Assembly: GCF_030269925.1 (NCBI RefSeq)
Contig: NC_085121.1
Span: 7,705,501 to 7,769,500 of the forward strand
DNA: 64,000 nucleotides
Reading direction: 5' to 3'
From: Bombyx mori
Lineage: Eukaryota; Arthropoda; Insecta; Lepidoptera; Bombycidae
The notes under the pieces were generated by a model. That model made no database searches and was not told where the DNA came from. It saw only the letters and a list, made by a program, of their open reading frames with translations. Made by a program: the position numbers and the translations under genes. Below, in pieces: positions 12,165 through 23,214 of this stretch; position 1 is the first letter of the stretch; every line of letters begins with the position of its first letter.

Positions 12165-12560
12165 CGGCTTTAGTTGGTCTACTTTCGTACATTGAACGCG
12201 CGACACGATAACCCTCTTATCCTGGCCACCACTCTTCACATATCCTACCCAGGCAAAGCAAAGCTGCCCTAGCCCAAAAACATGTCTAGTCGGATCCATT
12301 GGATCCGCTCTCGCTGCTCTAGGCTCTTCAAGCGCAAGTCGTCTTCGTCGAACTCGTCAATTAGCGATATGTGAACTAGCCTATAGACATAACTCACTGA
12401 ATTTCTCGTCGTATCTTTTCAGTGGGTCGCAATTCCGATTCGGCGATATATTCAGCAAAGCATTGCTCTTGCTAAGGCCAATGTAGCAATCCTCTCAAGT
12501 TGAGCCCGAGAGCTCACCTACCCGTCGGGGAGAGGCTGGAATGACCCCTTGGACCGCCAA
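12165..12560 (+). repeat. Retroelement 3'-tail fragment, 'GAGAAGATCCGGCGAG' family
   Basis: Plus-orientation copy ending in poly(A) at about 12565, with family words 'actgaatttctcgtcg', 'cagtgggtcgcaattcc', 'ttgctcttgctaagg' and 'gagctcacctacccg'. Diverged relative to 23495-23806. Confidence 0.65.
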
Positions 12561-13497
12561 CAATGGGGAAAAAAAAACTATTTTCTTTTTTCTATAAGAA
12601 AAATTACAATAACAAAACAAGAAATGTAATACATATAATTGTTTTAATCCTAAGTTTTCACCATTATTCTGAATCATTTGGTGAACACAAGTCAAATTTA
12701 ATTTGCATTTCATGCGTTTCGAAAGTTTTTTTTTTAAAACTCGTTGAAAGAGGTGTAATCGCCCCACCTACTTATAAGTACCGTTTTTTCGTTCACGTCA
12801 TTAACAATGTCCATAACAATCACGATGCTCATGTATTTTATCCCTAATAATATTCTTATGTTTTTATCGTTTGCGTGTTTTTTCAATATAGTTTAAATTA
12901 CGATGGTCTTCCAAAGGAATCTTTGTCGAAATCATATAAATTAAACGTGATTGAACTTTGACCGGTCGTGAACGTCAAAGCTGATTGCGTATATACACAA
13001 GGAGGCCATTGAATTACACGCAAGTGAACGAAAAAGGTTCTATTCTTTTCAATGAAACAATTTAAAATCGTATTTTTGAACGAAACACACATAGAATATA
13101 GGGATTATTACCTTTCAACTTAATAACTATTAACACAGAACGCCGCATAAAAAAATCGAGTATTTTCATTCAGGCCACGGTGCTCACCGGTATGCCTTAC
13201 CTTACTGAACCGTTCGGGCCCTAAGGTTCACCCGCGTGAGGGTTCCAACGTAAACGCTTCCCACAAGCCACAGATTGCAGCTATCAAACAAAACGCGTAT
13301 AGAAGTGAGCTGCGTAGCCCTTTAGCTGAACCGAACGCGTTGATTTTTAAATCCAATAGAAAGTGTAGTTTTTATCAAGATAGCCTTTTATAGCATATGC
13401 AAATTATCGCATTTTATAAATTTTAGAATAAAAATCTCAAGTTGATAAAAATTACTGATTTCCTGATTTTGGCTTGGCCAGAATGGTATAATAATAC
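12561..13497. other. Non-coding; one degraded repeat fragment
   Basis: Bases about 13165-13350 are GC-richer ('ccttactgaaccgttcgggccctaagg') and look like a piece of a transposable element that I could not name. The rest is AT-rich with no gene. Confidence 0.35.
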
Positions 13498-13955
13498 TGT
13501 TACGCCAGTAAGTGTAACGCGATCTATCGCCGAATAGTCGAACGAATATCGAAGGATCTAGTAGCACCTAGAACGCTCGAGAACTACAACGCCATTTATT
13601 GTCAGATAGCGGAAACACAATACTAGAAATGTGTGGAATATTCTAGATAATTCTAGGGAAGTGGTATCGGCTATAAAAGCGTTGCAAAGATGGCACGTAG
13701 CTAGTCAGTAATCGAAACTACTCGAAGCGAAACAGCGAACGGATCACCTGAAGCGAAGCAGAAGAAGCGAATTGAGAGTTTTAAAGTATTTGTTGAGTGT
13801 TTTAAGTGTTCTAAGTGTTGAATACAGTTTTTAGTTGTACTTTGGTAGAATTTTATTTATCCCGAACCTCAGCGCGTAATAATACGCTAGGCCGCTAGGC
13901 CATAGGCCGAAAGGCCTTCAACGTGTTATTATAAAAAATTTTTTTAAGAATAACA
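13498..13955 (+). mobile_element. Possible solo LTR (TGTTA...TAACA)
   Basis: The block begins TGTTACG and ends AATAACA, giving the short inverted ends TGTTA/TAACA usual for LTRs. It contains a TATA box, an initiator and a leader-like stretch in the right order for an LTR promoter. No second LTR, primer-binding site or internal coding region is visible nearby, and I do not see a matching target duplication. The alternative is a promoter-plus-leader fragment copied from a host gene. Confidence 0.45.
13633..13709 (+). promoter_or_regulatory. Heat-shock-element-like array, TATA box and TCAGT initiator
   Basis: Alternating units with two-base spacers read GAA-ta-TTC-ta-GAt-aa-TTC from 13636 to 13653, three perfect 3-mers and one with a single mismatch. 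TATAAAA lies at 13672-13678 and the arthropod initiator TCAGT at 13705-13709, about 35 bp downstream of the TATA start. The transcript would begin with an AAG-, CGAA- and AGTG-rich untranslated leader, a style known from insect hsp70 leaders. Binding by HSF is inferred, not shown. Confidence 0.5.
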
Positions 13956-15083
13956 CCGTTTCTTCTGACATGAGTAGAAACCGCAAACCTATAGATGGTT
14001 GTACATATTTCTGTAGCATTTGACAATAAAATATATGAAGTTTTCTTTCGAGAAACATCTTAACAATCCATAGATTCAATGCCGGGTATACTTGTTTCTC
14101 ACGCTATAGTAAGCTCTACTAGTACCGTATGTTTAAACTGCTTTCTAAACCTAATAGAATGTTTCCATTGCAACAGGCACAAAATAAATTTCCAAAAAAA
14201 CAAACTGAAAAAACGTACATAATAAAAATAACACTCCCCACATATATTTTTTTAACATCGCCCTTCCTCATAAAGGCTCGACCGTTGCTACGATTTTTAT
14301 TTACTTAGCGCGGTGAAATCTTCATATAACTTTAAATTTAGCTACAAATCAAATTAATCGAAATCCAACAGGAAGTCGAAAAATTTAAAATAAACCTAGA
14401 TCAAAGTAAACAGTTCTAGAGAAGCCGTATATCACGGCCTCCATCGAACAGATATAAATTTCGGCAATGTTTCTTGAGAGTTCATTGTGTATTTTACGAC
14501 TCTCGCTTTCAGTGCAGCGCAAATACCTGAAACTGACGCACAGAATTTATTCTCGTTGCATAATCTAACGTCGGCTTTAAGATTAATCTACAAAAGTTTC
14601 TGGAAGAACGTGCATTACAAAAATATCTGATATTGTGTAGGCAAAAGAAATTCATACGTTCCAAACTTTACAGACGCCGATAAAACTCGCATCAATCAAT
14701 TTAAGCAGATATTCGGCGGGAAGCAATTTTGTACGTGACGTTTGTATCTACATTATTCATGAACATTCTCTCCTGAATATTCTCTTTTGAAGTAAATTAA
14801 CCTGTATAGGTATCGTTTTTCAATTACCAAACAGATTTTCTCCCCTCTATGATATTTTTTGAGCATTATGACTCTACCTTCAGATTAAGCTTAGCAGCAA
14901 TCCTCAGCGGTAGGCAAAGAGGTAGGTTGATGTCACGACGATGACCGGTCACCATCAATTGGCCACCATTCGTTTGCCTTCGAAAACAATAAACATAATA
15001 ATATCTTTCTTTTCACAATGGCCGGTATGATGAAAGTTTAGTGGTAAATGTTGGTATCAAACTATTAACGATCTATTTAGCAC
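13956..15083. other. Non-coding, no gene seen
   Basis: AT-rich. Bases 14905-15000 include a very diverged LINE-tail-like stretch ('ggtaggcaaagaggtagg ... accggtcaccatcaa ... tttgccttcg'). Nothing else is supported. Confidence 0.35.
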
Positions 15084-15529
15084 CAGTTTAGTTTTTTAAC
15101 GTTCTCGATAGCGTAAAAGCTAACTCACATTTTTTTTATTTTTTTTACAACATTATTACTGGTGGTAGGACCTCTTGTGAGTCCGCGCGGGTAGGTTCCA
15201 CAACCTTGGGTATTTCTGCCGTTAATCAGTAATGCGTTTCGGTCTGAAGGGTGGGGCAGTTGCTGTAACTATACTTGAGACCTTAGAACTTATATATCAA
15301 GGTGGGTGGCGCATTTACGTTGTAGATGTCTATGGGCTCCAGTAACCACTTAACACCAGGTGGGCTGTGAGCTCGTCCACCCATGTAAGCAATAAAAAAA
15401 ATTAAAAAAATAGTATGGAGTTGGAACGTTTGCCTAGGTTTGCCGCTAGGTGCGCTGTTCCAACTGCATACAAATTTGAGTTAACTTTCACGCTATAGAA
15501 AACGTTAAAAAACTCGCACTAAGCACACA
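15084..15529. mobile_element. Inverted-repeat MITE, copy 1, with nested SINE
   Basis: The left arm 'gttttttaacgttctcg' and the right arm 'aaaacgttaaaaaactcgc' are inverted versions of each other. The same arms, with the core 'tggagttggaac', recur at 38472-38612 and 39937-40102. A Bm1-type SINE fragment (15156-15400) sits inside this copy and is absent from the other two, so it inserted later. Confidence 0.6.
15156..15410 (+). mobile_element. 5'-truncated Bm1-type SINE
   Basis: Starts at the body word 'actggtggtagg' and ends 'gtaagcaataaaaaaa'. The tRNA-like head is missing. Confidence 0.8.
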
Positions 15530-16000
15530 GAGCAAGCTAGGAAAGTGAGCAACTACTAATGCGTTCGAATTGTACGCTGTAGATGTAGTCTGAAGAGTTC
15601 CGGTCCAACCACATACTTCAATCAACAAAAAAATATGATTGAAATAAAAAAACACCATGAAATTCGTTAAACAATTATCAAAAACAGAATAACTTAAATT
15701 TAAATTAATCAATAATTAATGCCGAATATCCAGGTTATAATCCATCCAAATATTAAAGTAAAACAATCAATTCTAGAACTAGACACACATCATGAAAATT
15801 TTGCACGTTGCACTGCGTGAATAATATATAACTCAATTCGCCAGTGTATCACGATCATGTCTCATTATGATTCGATCAACAAGTATTTTTGATGGAAAGG
15901 CCATCGCCAAATGTTATAAGAAATACGCCCATTAATCACGCGCCGCCTCTCGTACGTTAAAAATCATCCCAGAAGTGGGAAAAGCTTCAATTCAATGAGT

Positions 16001-16246
16001 TTTTTTTTTTTATTGCTTAGATGTGTGGACGAGCCCACAGCCCACCTGGTGTTAAGTGGTTACTGGAGCCCATAGACATCTACAACGTAAATGCGCCACA
16101 CACCTTGAGATATAGTTCTAAGGTCTCAGTATAGTCACAACGGCTGTCCCACCCTTCAAACCGAAACGCATTACTGCTTCACGGCAGAAATAGGCGGGGC
16201 GGTGGTACCTACCCGTGCGGACTCACAAGAGGTCCTACCACCAGTA
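16001..16246 (-). mobile_element. 5'-truncated Bm1-type SINE
   Basis: The reverse complement begins 'tactggtggtaggacc' and ends with poly(A) (T-run from 16001). Truncated at the same body position as most other copies. Confidence 0.85.
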
Positions 16247-16639
16247 AAAAAATTTAAAGATTAAATCGTTCTTGCAAATAAGTTTACACAAGTGTGTGAG
16301 TGTGTGTGTAAGTAATTACATACTTTTTATATTACCAAGAGGATTTAAAAGAACGATTCGAAAACTGAGCGCGTAAAAAGTTTATTTGCTCGGGTTTAAT
16401 TTAAACATTATAAATATTAGTTTCAAACGTATTACTCGTAACGAACTATTTTATTTTCATTGATTATGATAATATCAGCTACTAAATATGTATAAAAGAA
16501 CATAAACTGCCCTATTTACAGATTATCTAACAATGGCTTGTTGACGAATCGGATGTGCGTTCATCGTAGAATGCGGAGACCATTGTCAAACGGCCGAGTC
16601 AAATGTGACGTTTGATGTTATTGTATGACTGGCTGGTGA

Positions 16640-16815
16640 CGAGACATCAGTTCTCATTGCCATTGATCGGAGGGCGGGCGAAGGCGGGCGGGTGGCGCCC
16701 ACGTGCTCACTCGAGACCGGAATAGATAGTCCGCTCCGCGCAACCGTATTAACCTAACATCTTTCACGCACTTCCATCGCTTAAACAAAAAAAAAAAAAA
16801 CAAAAAAAAAAACAT
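16640..16815. promoter_or_regulatory. GC-rich, CpG-containing block; possible promoter
   Basis: Against an AT-rich background, 16670-16760 is GC-rich ('ggagggcgggcgaaggcg', 'gggtggcgcccacgtg') and includes an E-box CACGTG near 16699. An A-rich low-complexity run follows (16787-16815). It lies 8.5 kb upstream of the first transporter exon seen and could hold that gene's promoter. This is position-based inference only. Confidence 0.25.
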
Positions 16816-17214
16816 CAACAAAAATCTGAATCAAATTTCACGTTTAAATAAATTTAACTTACTTTACATAACCTTTCGTAAATTGTTTAAGTCATAAATT
16901 CTTTGGGAAACGCGATTTGTATTTCTCATACGCACAAACGTCACAGGTGTGCATTCTGCTATTTTAATGTAAACTTTACCACCGAGTCGTGCAGTACTGG
17001 CTTGACTTTGGTATCGTAAGGATCGTCCGTGGGTGTTGTTACGCGAGTTACGCGATATTTAGATTTAGCACCTTGACTCAGTTATTTGATAGAGTAGTAG
17101 ATATAGTGAGCACCGGCATCCGCTGAGTGCATGTGCGATGCGATGCGTGATAAAATCGCAGCATTGTTTCGAGGCTCGGCGCACACACCTGCACACAACA
17201 CAGAAAAGCTTCAG

Positions 17215-17253
17215 AATGGTGTGCTTGATCCAGTACTCGTCTTTTCGGAAGGT
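17215..17253 (+). CDS. Weak candidate upstream coding exon
   Basis: An ATG at 17217 opens a short frame (MVCLIQYSSFRK) that meets a possible but poor splice donor (GTCTGC) at 17253, downstream of the GC-rich block. Joined to 25294 it would be in the wrong phase for the transporter: that exon needs one leading base, and this one ends on a full codon. I record it as an exon candidate only, most likely not used for that gene. Confidence 0.12.
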
Positions 17254-17382
17254 CTGCCTTTATACTCTATTTTTAATGCACTTCTAATAAAACTTTTCAA
17301 ATGACCAGAACTGATAGTACAGCTTAAAAATAACATTGTTAAGAATAAAACAGCTATTTACCTTCCAAATTCAGCAGTAATT

Positions 17383-17654
17383 TTCAGCAGTAATGCGTTT
17401 CGGTTTGATTACTGGTTGTAGGACCTCTTGTGAGTCCGCACGGATAGGTACCACCGCCTTGCATATTTCTACCTTGAAGCAGTAATGCGTTTCGGTTTGA
17501 AGGGCGGGGCAGCCGTTGTAACTATACTGAGACCTTAGAACTTATATCTCAAGATGGGTGGCGCATTTACGTTGTAGATGTATATGGGCTCCAGTAATCA
17601 CTTAACACCAGGTGGGCTGAGAGCTCATCCACCCATCAAAGCAATAAAAAAAAT
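17383..17654 (+). mobile_element. Bm1-type SINE fragment with a duplicated internal segment
   Basis: Body from 'attactggttgtagg' (17408) to 'caataaaaaaaa'. Directly before it, 17383-17406 repeats an internal SINE word ('agcagtaatgcgtttcgg') that also occurs at its normal place near 17478. This suggests template switching during reverse transcription. Confidence 0.75.
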
Positions 17655-18639
17655 TTACCAGAACTTATCGATGTTAATACAACTTATGACTTTTTTATAA
17701 TATATGAAAATAAAATTATAGTATTAGCTTTAAATTAACCATTTCTGATGACAGTGATATTGCTAACCGCTTAGTATGTTTAATTTATGTTTAGAATTCA
17801 CACTTTGTATTTACTACTAGGTACTGCTTCATCGTCATATGACCGTTGTAGTACTATTCATTCTCACCTTAGTTTCCTACCTAGCTGCCTAATGACCTAT
17901 TCCGCACCCTTTGGTTAATTACAATGAAATCCCACACGGAATAGCACTACAGTACAGTATTACTTATATATATTTATTTTATGTATTTCATTATATATGT
18001 ACGTGTATGTATATGTTCACGTTATTTATGTGTGTATGTATATATATGTAGTCTAATATATTATGTTTTTTTTTTTTTTTTATTGAGTTCTTGTCTAGGT
18101 TGTAAATTGTTTAGATTGTATTCTTCTACCCACTCATTTAAAGCTTTCCTTCGTTAAGAACGGTTAGCTGGTAGAAAACTCAACTGTTGAATTAAGCTCG
18201 CCATTTTTTATATCTTACGCAATTACTGTAATATTAACTGTGTGTACAATAAAGAATAAAAGAAACAGTACAAACTATGTACATATTTCTGCTGCAAAAA
18301 ACATAGTATAGAAAAAATATCATATTCAAATAACGGAATTTAAAAATAACAGATTTTTAAAAGAACAACAATTTCGTAATGTTATACTATGTTAGATAAC
18401 AGTCGTGTTATTTAAAAATAGGTGTGAAACCTCGAAAATTCGAGAAGGCGTTTCGTTCATTATTCAAAAGTTATTACAATGTTTATTATTACATCATTAC
18501 AATTTGTTGGCGGCCTACATTCAAATGATGGGGAAAATATACACATTCCATCAGATGAATTATCAGATTTAAATTGATTTCGAATACAACACGAATTACG
18601 AATTCAACAACTACGATACCTTGATACCTTGAGAGCACT
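17655..18639. other. Non-coding, no gene seen
   Basis: Low-complexity TA/TG-rich stretch at about 17960-18060 and a T-run at 18067-18082. No exon seen. Confidence 0.4.
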
Positions 18640-18838
18640 GACCTGGAAAGTGTCTGGCAAGAGGACGAGAGGCTGCCCCAGAACAACTTGGCGTCGCTCG
18701 GTGAGCAGGAGCTAGGGGTCTTGGGCATGACGTGGGAGGAGCTAGAACAGAATGCCCAAGACCGATGTAAATGGAAAAAAAATATTCGAGCCTTACACCC
18801 CAGCAGAGGGTAATACGAAGGGAATGATGATGATGATA
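18640..18838 (+). pseudogene. 3' end of an RTE-like LINE (C-terminal RT fragment)
   Basis: Translation gives 'GMTWEELEQNAQDR' followed by 'ALHPSRG' and a stop at 18811-18813, then a (GAT)n simple-repeat tail. The C-terminal 'W..A.dR..Wr..v.al.p.rg' pattern and a microsatellite tail instead of poly(A) are typical of RTE-clade LINEs. Only the last part of ORF2 is left and one frame interruption is likely upstream. Confidence 0.6.
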
Positions 18839-19105
18839 CCTTGATTACACCACCTACTTGTACGAAACTGTCTAGATTTTAAACCAATGGTAAATCTGTA
18901 AAAAAAAATCTAAAATAAAAAGACGACGACAACAAATAACTTAGATGATTATTATAAAACTGCTGTAGAGCTGTCTCACGGTGAATAAATTCATAAACAG
19001 ATTGCAAAATAATGTTTATTTGTAGGTATTTGACCCAAATCACCGATTGTATTTTGTTTTTGTTAAATTACCCATTATTTCTTCGAGGATCACGCAAAAT
19101 TATTG

Positions 19106-19353
19106 CTTTTTTTTTATTGCTTAGATGGGTGGACGAGCTCACAGCCTACCTGATGTTAAGTGGTTACTGGAGCCCATAGACATTTTCAACGCAAAATGCG
19201 CCACCCACCTTGAGATATAAGTTCTAAGGTCTCAGTATAGTTACAACGGCTGCCCCACCCTTCAAGCCGAAACGCATAACTGCTTCACGGCAGAAATGGG
19301 CGGGGTGGTAGTACCTACCCGTGCGGACTCACATGAGGACCTACCACCAGTAA
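19106..19353 (-). mobile_element. 5'-truncated Bm1-type SINE
   Basis: T-run then 'attgcttagatgggtgg' at the left (the tail on this strand), and 'ctaccaccagtaa' at the right (the truncated body start). Confidence 0.85.
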
Positions 19354-19524
19354 ACTTAATTTAGATTAAACCTTTGATTTAACATCACTTTTAAAATTAG
19401 CATCTATATAATTTTGTTTCGTTACGTACCTAACCTTATTTTTCGATAACCGAGTTCTATATGAAATATCATTTAAAATACTTATTTTCATATTTTTATT
19501 CATATTAAACATTTCGAATTACAT

Positions 19525-19720
19525 GGTTTTTTTCCTGCCTTGCCTGATGATCTAGAGAGATCATATCAGCGTAACCTTAACTAGTAGATGAGCTCACGGG
19601 GCTCAAATCTGACGATGTTGCTAACACGAACCCTAGCAAGAGCCGTGCTTCGCATAATCTACCACCGGATCGGAAACGCGACCTACTGAAAAGATCCGGC
19701 GAGAAACTCAATGGGCTTAA
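19525..19720 (-). repeat. Retroelement 3'-tail fragment, 'GAGAAGATCCGGCGAG' family
   Basis: Minus-orientation copy starting in a T-run, with 'agatgagctcacgggg', 'ttgctaacacgaaccctag' and 'aaaagatccggcgagaaac'. The best match is 23495-23806 in the opposite orientation. Confidence 0.7.
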
Positions 19721-19986
19721 TTCCTTGCGAGTGCAGCTGCTGATACACCTAATCGATTATAATGAGCAATAACATTTTGTAAATATCGTTGTTTGTTTGA
19801 ATGGTTGGAATTTATTCTAACATTTAACACACCGGTTGAATAATCGAAAACTGTAAATAAATCTTCATAATTGTACATTTCAATAATGAATCACTATATC
19901 AATATATTAAGTATCTAGTTGCTTTCAGAAGTTTGTAATGTTTATACATTCCTTCAGAAACTTAGTGACTATCTTATCAGGTCGGA

Positions 19987-20110
19987 TATTTTTTTTTTTA
20001 TTGCCCTTGTAGGCAGACGAGCATATGGCCCACCTGATGCTGAGTGGTTATCGTCGCCCATGGACTTCAGCAATGCCAGGGGCAGAGCCAAGCCGCTGTC
20101 TACAATATTC
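19987..20110 (-). mobile_element. Truncated jockey-type LINE 3' end
   Basis: A T-run followed by 'attgcccttgtaggcag' through 'gccaagccgctg', the last 120 bp of the LINE at 4695-8254. Confidence 0.8.
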
Positions 20111-20619
20111 AAATTGGAAGGGTACATACTCATTGGCACAGAAAAAAAATTAAATCTATTAAATCGTACGAGTTCAAATTCGCTCGTTAACTTTTTTAAA
20201 TATAAAGTGCGTAAAATTAGAGAATTCGATAATGCCAATGAATTTGGAAAAACAACTGAAAGAAATGAAAGCCACTTTAATGTTATTAGTTTAGTAAGAT
20301 TAACGTGTACGATTTCTATGAGTCAGCCGTCAAATAATTTATAATTTATCTGAACCTTTTTGTATAAAGCAAATTGTTGATGAAAGCTTATAAAAAGTTT
20401 AAACGAGGTTAATTTCAAATATTTGAGCTTCATTGCGTACTTAAACCGTGAAAACAACCTTAAAATTAAATATTTTATGAACGAACGAAAGATTTTAATA
20501 AAGATTATCTTTTTATTAAAAGGATACAATTGGGATATTAAAGTATAATAATAAACAATGTTTTTGAAATGAGAAATTTCACATCGTTCACTCAATTTGA
20601 TAGTTGCTTAATCATGGCC

Positions 20620-20663
20620 GAGTCGATATAAAAACAAGTAAACACAATACAATGTGCATCAGT
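20620..20663 (+). promoter_or_regulatory. Candidate core promoter: TATA box plus TCAGT initiator
   Basis: TATAAAA at 20627-20633 and the arthropod initiator TCAGT at 20659-20663, about 34 bp apart, immediately before a signal-peptide-like frame. No known repeat covers this spot. Confidence 0.4.
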
Positions 20664-20675
20664 AAGCAAAATATC

Positions 20676-20732
20676 ATGTTTCTGGTACTTCTATTGCTAG
20701 TATGCGTACGTGCCATTGAGCACCTGTTATGA
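20676..20732 (+). CDS. Candidate first coding exon of a small secreted protein
   Basis: An ATG 15 bp after the initiator opens MFLVLLLLVCVRAIEHLL and then stops (TGA at 20730). The first ten residues are a strong hydrophobic signal-peptide core. A splice donor GTACGT follows the Cys codon at 20706, so the natural reading may be MFLVLLLLVC joined to an unseen downstream exon. Many insect cuticle and secreted-peptide genes split the signal peptide this way. No partner exon was recognised in the next kilobases, so this could also be a dead first exon or chance. Confidence 0.3.
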   Translation: MFLVLLLLVCVRAIEHLL

Positions 20733-20739
20733 TGTCTCA

Positions 20740-21720
20740 AAGCGTTCAACACATCACACGACATCATTGCAAATGAAATGTGAACTCTGGAACATCATAT
20801 TTTCAACTCGATTGTGTTACTAAACCTGTTTACTGTGTTAACAAATACCTAAAAATCTAATTGTGTTCATCGTTGTCACAAACTGTCAGCTATTTCTAAA
20901 TCAGCGCCAAAATAACATGTGACGGTCAATTTCGTAATTACCGTTTCTTCACGGTAAATCCTGTGGTTGAAACGGATATGAATAAATAACAAATCCGACA
21001 AGAACTGAATATGATTTTAATTGCATTATATTTAAAATGATTGTATAAATATTTATTGCTTTAAATACTAGCGCCGTTAAAACAAACGTGAGTCATTGAC
21101 CTATAAAATTTAAACTGACGATGGTGACAAAAAAAAAGAATCCGAGGTCGGGATTAACATTCACTGATGAAATTTGAACAAATAGTTCTGAAAATATACA
21201 AATGGTTCTAGATTATCTGTGATGATAGTTATTTTGATTGTTAATGAAAGAGTGACTACACTTGAGCGACTTCAATAAGCTACTTCAAATACTTCCCATC
21301 GTTCTTTCATAGTAGTAAGCACCTAGTACGTAGTAGTAAGTACCTAGTAAGTACCTATTCTACGTCTACTAAAGTCTATGATGAGTATGACGACAGAGTT
21401 TGCTGTTGAGTATAGAGTTTGCTGTAACATCTCATGCTTCAGTATTCATGACGCGTAGTAATACGCGTTAAGCGTCCGGTCCGAAGGGCGGGAAAACCGT
21501 TTTCTACCTAATGTCTCCAGGTGAGGATCCGCTAACACTTAAAAATGTTTATAAATTTGGGCAGTCACTTAATCTTTTACGCTATTTGGAGTTATAATAT
21601 TTTTTGGGTTTTTTTTACTGAAGTTTATACGGGGGACATTTGAGACCTAAAAGCGCGTTTTTGACTAAAAATGTATCTAAACAAAAAACATAATGGAATC
21701 TCTTAATTTTTTTAATTTTA
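20740..21720. other. Non-coding, no gene seen
   Basis: AT-rich. Bases 21445-21530 resemble a worn piece of the SINE body. Nothing else is supported. Confidence 0.4.
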
Positions 21721-21724
21721 GTAA

Positions 21725-21970
21725 TTTTTTTTTGTTGCTTAGATAGATGGACGAGCTCACAGCCCACCTGGTGTTAAGTGGTTAGTGGAGCCCATAGACA
21801 TCTACGACGTAAATGCGCCACCCACCTTGAGATATCAGTTCTAAGGTCTCAGTATAGTTACAACGGCTGCCCCACCCTTCAAACCGAAACGCCTTAATGC
21901 TTCACGGCAGAAATAGGCAGGGTGGTGGTACCTACCCGTGCGTACTCATAAGAAGTCCTACCACCAGTAA
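21725..21970 (-). mobile_element. 5'-truncated Bm1-type SINE
   Basis: T-run and 'ttgcttagatagatgg' at the left, 'tcctaccaccagtaa' at the right. Its truncated start faces the head of the next SINE only about 9 bp away. Confidence 0.85.
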
Positions 21971-21979
21971 GATTAATTA

Positions 21980-22400
21980 GTCGTCATGGCCTAAACGATA
22001 AGACGCCCGGTGCATTCGTGTCGAGCGTTGCAACAGTGCTCGAATCTAGCAGGCCAATCTTTCTAATGAAATACGTACTTAACAAATGATCACGATTTAC
22101 ATCCACGGTAAAGGAATAACATCGTGTAGTAAAAATCAAACCCGTAAAAATTTTAATTTGCGTAATGACTGGTGGTATGACACCTTGTGAGTCCGCACGG
22201 GTAGGTACCACCTATTTCTGCTGTGAAGCAGTAATGCGTTTCGGTTTGAAGGGTGGGGCAGCTTCTGTACTGCAAAACGGAGACTTAGAACTTATATCTC
22301 AAGGTGGGTGGTGACATTTACGTTGTTGACATCTTTAGGTTCCGGTAACTACTGACACCAGGTAGGCAGTGAGCTCGCCCACCCATTTGAACTATAAAAA
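21980..22400 (+). mobile_element. Near full-length Bm1-type SINE
   Basis: Starts with the tRNA-like head 'gtcgtcatggcctaaacg', has a B-box-like 'cagtgctcgaatc', and runs to 'gaactataaaaataa'. It is more diverged than the copy at 9506 (for example 'tcttatctcaagg' region changes and a lost T-run). With the minus copy at 21725-21970 it forms a large inverted repeat. Confidence 0.8.
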
Positions 22401-23214
22401 TAATCCTAGCTATAATATAAAGTATATAAAAAAATATAGTTCTTAAGGCACTTATACAATACTGTGGACATACGAATAAATTTCAGCTGAAGTATTTTCT
22501 ACTAGTGTATTTATTAGTAGGCAGCGATTTGACCTTTACCATCAGGATGGCCTACCAATAACGGCAATTAAAAAAAATATCTTCCACATATTGGTAGGAA
22601 AAGGCTCGGCTAGATTGTACAATAAATTTTCTACTTGTCTTTCCATAATAATATCATTTAGTTTGAATAATTCTTCAATTTAATCACTGGGTATTAACTT
22701 ATTATATATTGTTCAAAGATATAAATTCCAGAACAATCTATAATTTTCAATCACGCAAAGAACTTGTGCAAGGGTCATTATTAACTTATGACATAATGAT
22801 TGCCTTTCAAAGTATCTTTGATTAGTGATTGTATTAAGGTAGTGTACACCCGTTCTTTGAAGTTCGCAATATTGATTTAATGGTCTTTCAGTCCTATCAG
22901 TAATTTACGACAAACGGATTCAAGCACGTATTTGTTGTTACCATTATTGCGTTTTGAAATTAAGTTTTTTTGATAAGATAATTTAATTACTTCAAAAAAA
23001 AAAAACTGAATCATTTTGTCAAATGAAGATAATAGATAATTTAACAAAAGTGTCGTATCATTGTAAATTATAATTAATTTATTCAAATTAGGTTTCCTAT
23101 TTTTCTTTGAAATATATAGCTGATAAACTGTTGATAAGAATATAAAATATGAAATGAAATAAAAACCTGGCTGCATTCAAGATACTATCTTTAACTTTCT
23201 TGTGTTGTTTAAAG
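22401..23214. other. Non-coding; one worn LINE tail
   Basis: Bases 22510-22577 ('agtaggcagcgatttgacc ... accatcaggatggcc ... aacggcaattaaaaa') are a diverged copy of the jockey-type LINE tail. No gene seen in the remainder. Confidence 0.4.
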
